A DNA stretch of 64,000 bases, from contig JAXMCQ010000008.1 in the NCBI GenBank assembly GCA_046349315.1, forward strand, positions 108,657 through 172,656, read 5' to 3'. The notes under the pieces were generated by a model that was not told where the DNA came from, made no database searches, and saw nothing but the letters and a program-made list of their open reading frames with translations. Shown piece after piece: positions 1-7,621 of the stretch. The position numbers and the translations under genes were made by a program. The stretch is from JAEUMG01 sp046349315 (GTDB lineage: Bacteria; Pseudomonadota; Alphaproteobacteria; Rhizobiales; Aestuariivirgaceae). The number at the start of each line of letters is the position of its first letter. Position 1 is the stretch's first letter.

Positions 1-1
1 G

Positions 2-601
2 GCAGGCGGCAAGGCGATAGTGGTCGGCGCCGATGTCGGTTCCGAGCGCGAGATCGTCGCGATGTTTGAGGCAGTTGATCGCGAGTTGGGAACGATCACC
101 TCGCTCGTCAACAATGCCGGCACCATTCTCGCCCGCCAGCCGATTGCCGAGGTCGATACCGCAACCGTCGAGCGCATTCTTGCAGTCAATCTCGGCAGCG
201 TCCTCTATTGCTGCCGCGAGGCGGTCAAGCGCATGTCAACGGCACGCGGCGGCAAGGGCGGTGCCATCCTCAATATCTCGTCGATGGCGGCCGTACTCGG
301 CGGACTTCCCAATGAGGTGCCCTATGCGGCCACTAAAGGTGGCGTCGATTCACTCACCATCGGGCTTGCGCGTGAAGTCGCTGCTGAAGGTGTACGCGTC
401 AACTGCATCCGTCCGGGCGTCATCGAAACGCCGATCCATGCAACCTTCCACGGCGCAACATTCGCGCAGGACTACGCGCCGAACCTGCCGATGAAGCGGC
501 CGGGAACTTCGGAAGAAGTCGCGGAAGCGGCGGTTTTCCTGTTATCGCAGGCCGCCTCCTACATCACCGGCGCGATCCTCAATGTGTCCGGCGGGCGCTA
601 G
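2..601 (+). CDS. SDR family NAD(P)-dependent oxidoreductase, 5' partial
   Basis: The reading frame is open to the left edge, so the N-terminal Rossmann glycine motif lies outside the window; 199 residues remain. The visible part has the SDR NNAG motif (LVNNAGTI), a catalytic serine in LNISSMAAV, the YAATK active-site motif with tyrosine and lysine four apart, the PG turn (IRPGVIETP) and a typical end (ITGAILNVSGG). The family oxidises or reduces alcohol/ketone groups with NAD(P). It is convergent with the apionate-type operon, separated by a palindromic repeat, so it need not belong to that pathway. The substrate cannot be told from sequence. Confidence 0.9.
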   Translation, partial: AGGKAIVVGADVGSEREIVAMFEAVDRELGTITSLVNNAGTILARQPIAEVDTATVERILAVNLGSVLYCCREAVKRMSTARGGKGGAILNISSMAAVLGGLPNEVPYAATKGGVDSLTIGLAREVAAEGVRVNCIRPGVIETPIHATFHGATFAQDYAPNLPMKRPGTSEEVAEAAVFLLSQAASYITGAILNVSGGR

Positions 602-624
602 AGAAAGCCTGTTCAGAATTACCC

Positions 625-735
625 TCGTCCTGAGGCGCATCGCGAAGCGATGCCTCGAAGGACGCGAGACCGCGGGATCGGTTCGGTTGCTCATGGTTCG
701 AGGCTTCGCCTTCGGCGAAGCACCTCACCATGAGG
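625..735. repeat. Intergenic palindromic repeat, family A copy 1
   Basis: Two hairpins in tandem fill the gap between convergent genes. The first pairs GAGGC..ATCGC with GCGAT..GCCTC around 632-655; the second pairs GCTTCGCC with GGCGAAGC around 705-722. The flanking words CCTC(G/A)TCCTGAGG and CCTCGAAGGA recur near 13910-13950, and a worn copy lies at 45425-45535. The position between two 3' ends suggests it can also act as a bidirectional terminator. Confidence 0.7.
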
Positions 736-743
736 TGAATGGA

Positions 744-1967
744 CTATTGGATTCCTTCCTTGAGACGAACGAAGTAATCATCCTTGCCCACCTGGCCGCC
801 CTTCATCGCGAGTTCGAGGCCATCAAATTCGACGCTCGCCGAATGCGCCGTGCACACTGGCGATCCCGGCGTATCGAGCAAGGGATAGCGCGTCGTCAAA
901 GCGTGGATATTGAGCTCGCTCAAGGCATGGCTCGAGGTGTCGCCGCCGGCGATCACAAGGCGTTTCAATCCAAATTCACTAACAAGCGTCTTGGCCAGGC
1001 GCCCCAATTCGCGAGACAGCATAACGCGCCCTTGAGGAAGCGCGTTCAACGCCTCGCCGCGATCGGTCGCCGGCCCAGACGCGGTGTAGATCAGCGGACT
1101 ACCACCCCGTGCAAGTATGGCTCGTGCGTCATTCAAGATGGTTTCGCCTCGCCCGCACGCCAATTCGAGCGGGTCGGCCGCCAATGCCTCGAAGCCATTG
1201 GCCGCAGCGAAGGCGATCTGCTTCTCAGTCGTTGGCGAGACGCTGCCCGAAACGACCAGAAGCCGATCAACGGGTGCGATCGGTTGAAACGAAGCCGAAC
1301 TGGGCATTCCCAATGCCGCCATGAGGGCATATTCGACGCCGGAAGAGCCGACCACAAAGGGCAGGTTTTCCGGCGGCAGACTGATGAGCGCGAGGCCGGC
1401 CGCCTTCTGCGTCGTCAGGTCATGCACATCGAGAATGTCGGCAGGTACATTCGCCTGGCGGGCGAGATGGATCAATAGATCGCTCTCGTCCATCGGCGTC
1501 ACGGGATGCACGCTCATCACCGGATGGCGATCGATGCGATAGACTGTCCCGCGAAAATCCGCAAAGAGGTGGCCTGCAAATGTATAGCGCTTGAGCTGCG
1601 GCGCGCCGACGCACAAGGTCGCACGCTTCTGCCCGAACACGCGCAGGCCAATTTCGGTCGCGTGCCCGATGCTCCCGACCGCCGGACTCGAGTCGAAAGT
1701 CGAGCAGACCTTGTAGTGACAAAAGCACGCCTCGAGGCTCTTGAGCCATGCGAAGGCCTGCGGAAGATGCTCGTCCATCCATTGCGGCGTCTGGCTGCGG
1801 CTCGTCGTGGCAAGGCCGACGGCCTCGTAATCGGCGAAGGGTGCAAATTCCGCCGCGCTGGGAATGCGCGTGAACAGCACCGTGCTCACATCATGCGAGG
1901 CCAGTGCCTCCATGACATCAGTCGACCCGGTGAAGTCGTCGCCACAGTAAGAGACGAGCCGCGTCAT
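744..1967 (-). CDS. oiaK: Four-carbon acid sugar kinase family protein (DUF1537), probable 3-oxo-isoapionate kinase
   Basis: This 407-residue protein has the two-part DUF1537 layout: an N-terminal substrate domain opening with CGDDFTGSTDVMEAL (residues 8-22) and a C-terminal nucleotide domain with VIAGGDTSSHAL near residue 345. Family members phosphorylate four-carbon sugar acids with ATP. It is the last gene of a three-gene minus-strand operon and its start overlaps the end of the RuBisCO-like gene by 4 bases. In the published D-apiose/D-apionate pathways the kinase OiaK acts between ApnO and a RuBisCO-like protein, and that is exactly this set. The name is inferred from context; OtnK or DtnK-type kinases share the fold. 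Confidence 0.82.
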   Translation of the reverse strand: MTRLVSYCGDDFTGSTDVMEALASHDVSTVLFTRIPSAAEFAPFADYEAVGLATTSRSQTPQWMDEHLPQAFAWLKSLEACFCHYKVCSTFDSSPAVGSIGHATEIGLRVFGQKRATLCVGAPQLKRYTFAGHLFADFRGTVYRIDRHPVMSVHPVTPMDESDLLIHLARQANVPADILDVHDLTTQKAAGLALISLPPENLPFVVGSSGVEYALMAALGMPSSASFQPIAPVDRLLVVSGSVSPTTEKQIAFAAANGFEALAADPLELACGRGETILNDARAILARGGSPLIYTASGPATDRGEALNALPQGRVMLSRELGRLAKTLVSEFGLKRLVIAGGDTSSHALSELNIHALTTRYPLLDTPGSPVCTAHSASVEFDGLELAMKGGQVGKDDYFVRLKEGIQ

Positions 1968-3235
1968 TCGCCGCCGTTGCCCCCGCCGAATTTGGCAATC
2001 GACTGCGCGAGTTCGGGATGCTCCTTTGCGTAATCAGCAAGCGAAATGCCCTGTACCGCCGCCTCCCAGGCCTGGCGCACGGCCCGGACCCCCGCCGCCG
2101 CACCGCCCGGATGCGAGACGATGCCGCCGCCGCAAAGATAGAGAAGATCGATCGTGCGCCCGGTGCGTTCATAGGTATCGGGCGCCTGGCCGCCCCACTG
2201 CCCCGATCCCGCCACCGGCAAAGGGCAGTCGCGCGGAGAAAACATTGGCGTGCGCAGGGCCTTGAAGGAAGCGACAAAGCTTTCGTCGGGCTCCCAATAC
2301 TTGATCCGGATACCGTTGATCTGGAACTGATCGACGCCAAGCAACCGCCAGAACTGCTGGTAGACCTTGAAATCCATGCCGAGGCCCGGATGCCGCGTCA
2401 GTATATCCCAGCCGTTGCGATGAGCATGGAGCACGAGGCCGGAGCGCTTGCGCAGGAAAGCCATGGCGCCAAAGCCGATCGAATTAATGTTGATCACCGC
2501 GCAGTTGCCGCCATGCTGCAGCACCAGGTCATGATTGCGCATCATCTCGTCGGGATCGGTCGCCGAGATGCCCCAGGCATACATGACCTTTTTGCCTGTA
2601 CGCTGCTCGCGATCGAGGATCAGCGGCATGATCGCCTTGAGCCGCGCATCCAATGGCGAATAGGCTGGCGACATGAGTTTCTCGTCGTCCTTGACGAAAT
2701 CGACATCCGCCTCGATCACCTCCTTGACGAGCGCCGCCGTTTCCGGCGGGCGAAGGCCCAAGGCGGGCTTGATGATGGTGCCGATGATCGGGCGCCCGTG
2801 AACACCGGTCAGGCGGCGCGATCCCTCGATGCCGAATTGCGGCCCGGGCCAGACTTGGGCGAATTGCTCGGGAAGCTTCATGTCGATGACGCGAATGCCG
2901 GTAAATCCCTTGATCGCATAGACGCCGCCAATGGCAATGGTCATAAGGGCGACGAGATCGGTGCCGATCGCTTCGAAGGGAAAGGCGATATCCGCCTCGG
3001 CGCGGTTGAACGGCCCAACTTCCTCGGAGGGAAAAGACGGCGTGCGGACCGGCGGCAGTTTGCGCATGGCAACGACGCGCGCGGCGACGCGGTTCTTCAA
3101 TTCCTCGGTTTCGCCCGGCACGGGCACGAAAGTTCCGGTCGACTGATCGCTCGCGATCTTCTGTGCCAGCCTCTCGGGGTCGCCCGGCGTCTCGATGAGA
3201 TAAGTCAGCGTGATGAAAGACTGGGCGTTTGCCAT
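1964..3235 (-). CDS. RuBisCO-like protein, probable 3-oxo-isoapionate-4-phosphate transcarboxylase/hydrolase or decarboxylase
   Basis: The 423-residue protein has the RuBisCO large-chain fold signatures: KPALGL (lysine 156) and DFVKDDE, with the lysine that is carbamylated in RuBisCO at 182 and the metal ligands D184/E185. The loop-6 GKLEGE motif of true carboxylases is replaced by GIRIKYWE, so CO2 fixation is unlikely. RuBisCO-like proteins of this context are OiaX (giving glycolate and 3-phosphoglycerate) or OiaC (decarboxylation to an erythrulose phosphate). No erythrulose-phosphate isomerases lie nearby, which mildly favours OiaX. It starts 24 bases after the ApnO stop codon and overlaps the kinase by 4 bases. 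Confidence 0.88.
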   Translation of the reverse strand: MANAQSFITLTYLIETPGDPERLAQKIASDQSTGTFVPVPGETEELKNRVAARVVAMRKLPPVRTPSFPSEEVGPFNRAEADIAFPFEAIGTDLVALMTIAIGGVYAIKGFTGIRVIDMKLPEQFAQVWPGPQFGIEGSRRLTGVHGRPIIGTIIKPALGLRPPETAALVKEVIEADVDFVKDDEKLMSPAYSPLDARLKAIMPLILDREQRTGKKVMYAWGISATDPDEMMRNHDLVLQHGGNCAVININSIGFGAMAFLRKRSGLVLHAHRNGWDILTRHPGLGMDFKVYQQFWRLLGVDQFQINGIRIKYWEPDESFVASFKALRTPMFSPRDCPLPVAGSGQWGGQAPDTYERTGRTIDLLYLCGGGIVSHPGGAAAGVRAVRQAWEAAVQGISLADYAKEHPELAQSIAKFGGGNGGE

Positions 3236-3259
3236 GTCACGAAGAGACGGCCTATCGCC

Positions 3260-4087
3260 TCAGGTGATGCGCTTGATGCTTGCAGCGATCTCATCGGCAT
3301 CAAACACCCGCTTCCAGTCGTCGCGCATCAGGACGGGTTTCCCGAACTGGATCGCCTTGTTGCAGGCATCCGAAAACACGCCCGGCTGCTCCTTGAAGAT
3401 CACCGCGCCCAGAATGTTCATGTGGCCGAGGAGAAAGTCACGTGCTGCCTCCTGCGGCACTCCCTTCTTGACGACCTCGTCCATGGCCTCGCGCATCACA
3501 TCGAGCAGGGAGGCGACAACCGTCTCCGCCAAGCCCGGCTCAAGCAATGCAAGCTGATCGACGGTGAGGCGATGGCTGCGCATCACCGGCGCCCAGATGG
3601 TCTTGGCCACATCCTCGCCGCGACGATAATCGCTTTCCGGTCCCTGCATCAGGCAGCAGACGATCGCCTGCTTGGCGGCGATGCCGCCGAAGCGGTCGAG
3701 CTTCGCCTTCATCTCAGTTTCATCGTTGAATATCGGCGGATGGCAAGGATGGGTGACGAAATAGGTGATGTCGTCGCGCTCCGGCAAATGGCCGGCATAG
3801 GGCGCGGCGGCATCGAGGATGACGACCATCGTACCAGGTTTGAGCTTGTCGACGATGCCCTGGCTCACCTTGCCGATTGCCGTGTCGGGAACGGCAAGAA
3901 CGACGATTTCAGCGCCTGCCAAGGCCTTGTCGGCGTCAACCGGTTCCCAGCCGAGTTCGTCCTTCAGGCGCTTTTTGCCGGCGTCGCTCACTTCGACAGG
4001 CGCCACGGAATAGCTTGAGTTCTTGAGGTTCGCCCCCAGCCTCATGCCCATTTTTCCGCCGGCGCCGAACAACGCGATCTTGGTCAT
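3260..4087 (-). CDS. apnO: NAD-dependent oxidoreductase with phosphogluconate-dehydrogenase-type C-terminus, probable D-apionate oxidoisomerase
   Basis: The protein is 275 residues from the ATG at 4087, chosen because GGAGGTGAGCAAG sits directly before it; an upstream in-frame ATG at 4117 lacks a good site. The N-terminus is a Rossmann domain (ALFGAGGKMGMRLG, residues 5-18), followed by VILDAAAPYAGHLP and the conserved THPCHPP segment, then a helical C-terminal domain. This arrangement fits ApnO, which oxidises and isomerises D-apionate to 3-oxo-isoapionate. It is the first gene of an operon with a RuBisCO-like protein and a DUF1537 kinase, which supports the name. A generic 3-hydroxyacid or phosphogluconate dehydrogenase-like enzyme is the alternative. 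Confidence 0.78.
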   Translation of the reverse strand: MTKIALFGAGGKMGMRLGANLKNSSYSVAPVEVSDAGKKRLKDELGWEPVDADKALAGAEIVVLAVPDTAIGKVSQGIVDKLKPGTMVVILDAAAPYAGHLPERDDITYFVTHPCHPPIFNDETEMKAKLDRFGGIAAKQAIVCCLMQGPESDYRRGEDVAKTIWAPVMRSHRLTVDQLALLEPGLAETVVASLLDVMREAMDEVVKKGVPQEAARDFLLGHMNILGAVIFKEQPGVFSDACNKAIQFGKPVLMRDDWKRVFDADEIAASIKRIT

Positions 4088-4118
4088 CTTGCTCACCTCC
4101 GCGGCCACACGTCCCATA

Positions 4119-4141
4119 ACTGGTATGAGGCGTCAACCAGT
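4119..4141. promoter_or_regulatory. Candidate operator upstream of the apionate-type operon
   Basis: ACTGGT and ACCAGT form a perfect 6-base inverted repeat with an 11-base spacer, 32-54 bases before the apnO-like start codon. Half-sites of TGGT/ACCA type are common for GntR-family regulators. No regulator gene adjoins it, so the binding protein is unknown. Confidence 0.4.
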
Positions 4142-4190
4142 GGGAGACGAGCAGTGCGGTGCGGCGCTCAGACCGCCAATTTCCGGTTTT

Positions 4191-4394
4191 CTATTTTACC
4201 GCGCGCGATCTCTCCCTCCATTCGTCGAGCTCGGTCATGACCGTATCGACCGAGATCAGCAGTTCCTCGCAACCGCGGCGCAGGGGCGAGGCGTGAAGTT
4301 CTCCCTCCTCGCACACCTGCGCGAAGACGCGCGCCTGATCGAGTATCTGCCTGAACAATAGACGATCCGTTCGGCTCATCGGTCGCCGACGCAT
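4191..4394 (-). CDS. Small hypothetical protein, 67 residues
   Basis: The start at 4394 is preceded by GGGGGAGAACGC, a strong ribosome binding site with correct spacing, which is the main reason to accept the gene. After a basic start (MRRRPMSRTDR) the sequence forms an amphipathic pattern (LLFRQILDQARVFAQVCEE, then LLISVDTVMTELDEW) consistent with two or three helices. No family was recognised. It lies upstream of and codirectional with the apnO-like operon, but a probable operator separates them. An overlapping longer frame (4168-4431) reads as arginine-rich noise and was discarded. Confidence 0.5.
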   Translation of the reverse strand: MRRRPMSRTDRLLFRQILDQARVFAQVCEEGELHASPLRRGCEELLISVDTVMTELDEWRERSRAVK

Positions 4395-4743
4395 GCGTTC
4401 TCCCCCTCATCCCATGCGAAAGCCTTCGCATGCGCGCGTCCCCCGCATGCTGATGGCCCAGCCTCGTGCCCCAAGTGATTCGATGAATGCAATTATGAAA
4501 ACATGAAGACGGGCGGCACGAAAGACTCGGAAAAACTTTTGCTCCGACCGTGACTCAATCGCCACGATCTTTCGTCGACAAAAGAGCCGGACTGCATTTT
4601 TGCAGCCCGGCCAAGTTGGTGGGAGTCACTCCCACTCTCGAAGCCTGGTACTGACCCGAGAGCCGATCGGCGAGCAACGAAGCCGACCATGCTCAGGAAA
4701 TCCGAATGCAGATGATCGCGCTGTGCTTTTTCGCACAACGCCA
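4395..4743. other. Intergenic region with two short dyads, no gene seen
   Basis: This stretch separates the small gene from the alpha/beta hydrolase. It holds an inverted repeat ATGCGAA-agcc-TTCGCAT at 4414-4431, just upstream of the small gene, and a 17-base perfect palindrome GTGGGAGT-c-ACTCCCAC at 4619-4635. Either could be an operator. The open frames crossing it overlap the hydrolase gene and look like shadows. Confidence 0.5.
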
Positions 4744-5568
4744 CTATTTTTCTGCCAAAAACCGGTCCAGGCGCGCGTTGAATTGCGGCGCTCGATCCCA
4801 AAACATCATGTGTTTTCCGAAGAATTCGCATTGTGCAGGGACGGCGTGCGCCGCAATCCAGTTCGTTACGACCGCATGCCATTCCTCGCGGCAGAGGATC
4901 AGGACCGGCCGATCGCTGCATAACCTCACGAGTTCAGCTTCGTAATCAGAATAAATCGCCGCCTCATTGATCAGGGCCGCGATGGCGTCCGGCGTCTCAT
5001 TCATAATCCCTTGCAGCCAGCTCAGATCGCGTTCATCCGTCGATTCCAGGCACCATTCCGCGAGACCCCGATTGACGGTAGCGCGAGTCTCAAGCGTACG
5101 CAGGACAGAATTGCCCTCGATATGCTGCTTCGGCGATTCCCAGACCCAGTCCTTGGCCGGATCGGCTCCGAGTCCGCGCGGCGCACCGTCAATGACGACT
5201 GCTGCGCGAATTCTGCCTAAACCGAATGCCCGCACATAAGCGAGCAGATCCAGGACGCCATAGGACCAGCCGGCCAATATCACCTCATTGAAGCCCAGAG
5301 CCCCGATGAGGCGACCGAGATCGCGGCCGCGCTGTGCATAGTAATGTCCGTCCAGCGGCTTGCTCGACCGACCCTGGCCGCGCGGATCGTAGGAGACGGC
5401 GGTAAACACGTCGGACTGTGCGAAGTGATCAAGCTGGCGCTCGAACACCGCGCTGCTCATCGCCCAGCCCGGAATGAAGATCAGCGCGCGCGGTCCACTG
5501 CCTGCAAACTCGCAGTGGAGGGTCAATCCGGAATCGAGTGCAACCTGTTTCGTGCGACGTCCCGACAC
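4744..5568 (-). CDS. Alpha/beta hydrolase
   Basis: The 274 residues follow the alpha/beta hydrolase plan: an oxyanion-type FIPGWAMSSAVF loop, YDPRGQGRSSKP, the nucleophile elbow GWSYG (serine 102) and a late histidine in FFGKHMMFWDRAP. Strand VLILCREEWHAVV precedes the final helices. The family covers esterases, lactonases, dehalogenases and C-C hydrolases, and the substrate cannot be read from sequence. There is no signal peptide, so it should be cytoplasmic. It stands alone on the minus strand and is divergent from the secreted-protein gene at 5669. Confidence 0.88.
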   Translation of the reverse strand: MSGRRTKQVALDSGLTLHCEFAGSGPRALIFIPGWAMSSAVFERQLDHFAQSDVFTAVSYDPRGQGRSSKPLDGHYYAQRGRDLGRLIGALGFNEVILAGWSYGVLDLLAYVRAFGLGRIRAAVVIDGAPRGLGADPAKDWVWESPKQHIEGNSVLRTLETRATVNRGLAEWCLESTDERDLSWLQGIMNETPDAIAALINEAAIYSDYEAELVRLCSDRPVLILCREEWHAVVTNWIAAHAVPAQCEFFGKHMMFWDRAPQFNARLDRFLAEK

Positions 5569-5668
5569 GCTTATCCCCCGAATTCGACGTTTGGTTACAA
5601 CTGCTTAATGCGGAACATGCCCGTCTCGGTTGCGTTTGTCATGCAACGACAATTCGAGGAGTTTTGGA

Positions 5669-6277
5669 ATGACACATGCCGCACGCTATCTCGCCACAGG
5701 GTCAATTCTGGCCCTGATGACGGCTTTTTCCCTTACCGCTTCAGCGCAGGGCCGCATGGGCGGATCGGATAACATGGGCGGATCGGACAATGGTCGCCCG
5801 GCGATGCAAGACAACAACTGCGTTGGCGTCGACTGCTTCCCAGACCAGGGCGGCTCACCTGAGCGCATGCAGAGGCCTGATGAGGGTAATGCCGGCAAGA
5901 TGAAAGGCGATTCCGACAAGCGTCGCCAAGTGACTCGCGACAATGACGACAACAAGCGCATGGGTGGGAACAGCCAGGCGCGGAACGACTGGAAGTATGA
6001 TTCCAACCGTCACCATCGCAGCCGCAATAAGGATTCGCGCTACCGCTACTATTATGGCGGCTACTGGTATCTCGAGCCTTATTGGACCTTGCCGGTCTAT
6101 AGCCGTGTCAGCTGCGGCGAGGGTCGCGCAATCATCGACGACAGCGGTTTCAACCGGGTACGTACGATCGAATGCTCGGGTCGAACATTTACCTACGCCG
6201 CACGCCGCAATGGCGATGTGTTCCGGGTGTCGCTCAATTCCCGCACGGGTGAAATCGTGAGCGTTCGTCCAATGTAA
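5669..6277 (+). CDS. Secreted basic hypothetical protein
   Basis: The start at 5669 is set by GAGGAG seven bases upstream and gives a good signal peptide (MTHAARYLATGSILALMTAF ending ASAQG); the 13-residue longer frame lacks both. The mature part begins with a repeat (RMGGSDNMGGSDNGR), continues with a charged, disordered stretch rich in K, R, D and N, then a tyrosine-rich segment (RYRYYYGGYWYLEPYW) and a C-terminal domain with two cysteines (VSCGEG and IECSGR). It is probably periplasmic or extracellular with one disulfide. No family was recognised. A strong terminator follows. Confidence 0.75.
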   Translation: MTHAARYLATGSILALMTAFSLTASAQGRMGGSDNMGGSDNGRPAMQDNNCVGVDCFPDQGGSPERMQRPDEGNAGKMKGDSDKRRQVTRDNDDNKRMGGNSQARNDWKYDSNRHHRSRNKDSRYRYYYGGYWYLEPYWTLPVYSRVSCGEGRAIIDDSGFNRVRTIECSGRTFTYAARRNGDVFRVSLNSRTGEIVSVRPM

Positions 6278-6298
6278 AAAGACAACGATGTCGAAAGC

Positions 6299-6328
6299 GG
6301 CGCCCGGTGTGTCCGGGCGCCGTTTCTT
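6299..6328 (+). terminator. Rho-independent terminator
   Basis: GGCGCCCGG pairs perfectly with CCGGGCGCC around a TGTGT loop (6299-6321), followed by GTTTCTT. It sits 21 bases after the stop of the secreted-protein gene and 12 bases before the stop of the convergent peptidase gene, so the hairpin may serve both. Confidence 0.85.
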
Positions 6329-6332
6329 AGGC

Positions 6333-7352
6333 CTACTGCTTGGGGGTGAAGAGTGTCCCCATATAATCCGGAAGGACGGCCTTGGTTGACCCGTCGGCCG
6401 ACTTGTTCTTGTCGAGGATGGCCTGGAAGGCAGCGCGGTTCTGCGCATAACGCTGTTTGCGGACTTCAGGATCGCTCGGATACATGTAGTTGACGGTCAC
6501 GCGATCAGCCCGAGAGATACTGTTATTGGGCTGCGCGTGGAAGCATGGCGATTGCTCACCGTTCTTGTAAAAGTCGGCTGGGAAGACATAGAGCATGACC
6601 GAATCCGGATCGAAATTAGTCATCATCAGGGTCGGCTGCGTCGCCATCCGCATATTGTAGTCGACCTGTTCCTTGGGCCAGTTGTTGGGCGGGCCGGCCA
6701 TGTATTCATAGATATGCGCCCAGTCATATTCGGCATCGCAGTTGCCCGCGGGGCTTTGATGCTCATGCTGGAAACCAAGCGCGTGGCCGAATTCGTGGAC
6801 GATCGTGCCCTTGGCATAGCCGTCCCAGGCGGTCGCGAGCTGATCTGCGGGGATCTTGTCGAAATCCTCGAAATTCATCGATTGCTCTTCGGGCTTGGCG
6901 TAAACCACGCTGCCCTGTCCGACCATCGACCAATAGCCCGGCTGCCGGAAGCCGACACGGATGTGATTGGGGCGGCCACCGGTGTCGGCATTGCACATGC
7001 GCGGATTCGACATTTTGCCGAAATCGAGCGTGATGCCCATTTCCTTGCTCGCCCACACACTGGCGATCTTGGCGATGGCAGCGCGAGTTTCCTTGCTGCC
7101 TTCAAAGAAGCAGACGCGCAGCTTGAGGATGTCCGGGCCCCACATTTCAGCCGTGTCGTAGACGCCCTTGGCCGCGTCGGAATTATTGTCGAGCGCGAGA
7201 AAGCCGTTGCGAAACGCTTCGGCCCGTTTGGCGTAGACGGTCGGCAAGCCGTCGCGGAAAAGCAGTTTGTTCGTCCCGGCGAGAGCGGGAGCGGCAAGGC
7301 CAGCGCAGAGCATGGTCGTCGCCGCGGCCATGGCAAGGATTGAGCGGGTCAT
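6333..7352 (-). CDS. Secreted astacin/matrixin-like zinc metallopeptidase
   Basis: From the ATG at 7352 (AGGAAACCCC upstream) the protein is 339 residues and begins with a signal peptide (MTRSILAMAAATTMLCAGLA, cleaved after APALA). The metzincin motif HEFGHALGFQHEH is at 186-198, with zinc histidines 186, 190 and 196 and catalytic glutamate 187. The HEHQSP continuation resembles astacin-type enzymes. Met-turn candidates lie downstream (DSVMLYVFP). There is no clear long propeptide. It is likely exported and degrades peptides outside the cytoplasm. The ORF runs upstream to 7397, but that start would bury the signal peptide. Confidence 0.85.
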   Translation of the reverse strand: MTRSILAMAAATTMLCAGLAAPALAGTNKLLFRDGLPTVYAKRAEAFRNGFLALDNNSDAAKGVYDTAEMWGPDILKLRVCFFEGSKETRAAIAKIASVWASKEMGITLDFGKMSNPRMCNADTGGRPNHIRVGFRQPGYWSMVGQGSVVYAKPEEQSMNFEDFDKIPADQLATAWDGYAKGTIVHEFGHALGFQHEHQSPAGNCDAEYDWAHIYEYMAGPPNNWPKEQVDYNMRMATQPTLMMTNFDPDSVMLYVFPADFYKNGEQSPCFHAQPNNSISRADRVTVNYMYPSDPEVRKQRYAQNRAAFQAILDKNKSADGSTKAVLPDYMGTLFTPKQ

Positions 7353-7466
7353 GGGGTTTCCTGTGAGAGGGGTTGCAGGATCATGCCGATAATTCATCGG
7401 CGCGGGGATTATTCAACATGAATCTGGGCGGCGTGAAGCGATTTCTGTGCCGAAATTGCGCCAACG

Positions 7467-7481
7467 GGGAATTTAATTCCC
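7467..7481. promoter_or_regulatory. Palindrome in a divergent promoter region
   Basis: GGGAATT-t-AATTCCC is a perfect 7-base dyad between the divergent peptidase (7352) and aminotransferase (7622) genes. It is a candidate operator; no protein can be assigned. Confidence 0.35.
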
Positions 7482-7591
7482 GATCCCCTTCAAGCCATTG
7501 ACCTGGAAGGCTGATTTGTAGCCTCTCGCAGAGTTGTACGGCTTTCCCCGGTTTCTGGTTGACGGCTTCAGGGCGGCTCTGCCAGATATTG

Positions 7592-7605
7592 AATGAACGT
7601 TCATT
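7592..7605. promoter_or_regulatory. Candidate TetR-type operator AATGAACGTTCATT
   Basis: This 14-base perfect palindrome ends 16 bases before the ATG at 7622 of the aminotransferase operon. The size and central ACGT resemble sites of TetR-family repressors. Its place argues for the start at 7622, because translation from 7559 would run through it. No TetR gene is in the window. Confidence 0.5.
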
Positions 7606-7621
7606 AAATAGCCGGTGCATC

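Noticed and set aside
2018..4018. Long plus-strand open frame opposite the RuBisCO-like and ApnO-like genes
   Set aside because: It mirrors two clear genes on the minus strand; the protein is rich in R, H and D with no family features, as expected of a GC-rich antisense frame.
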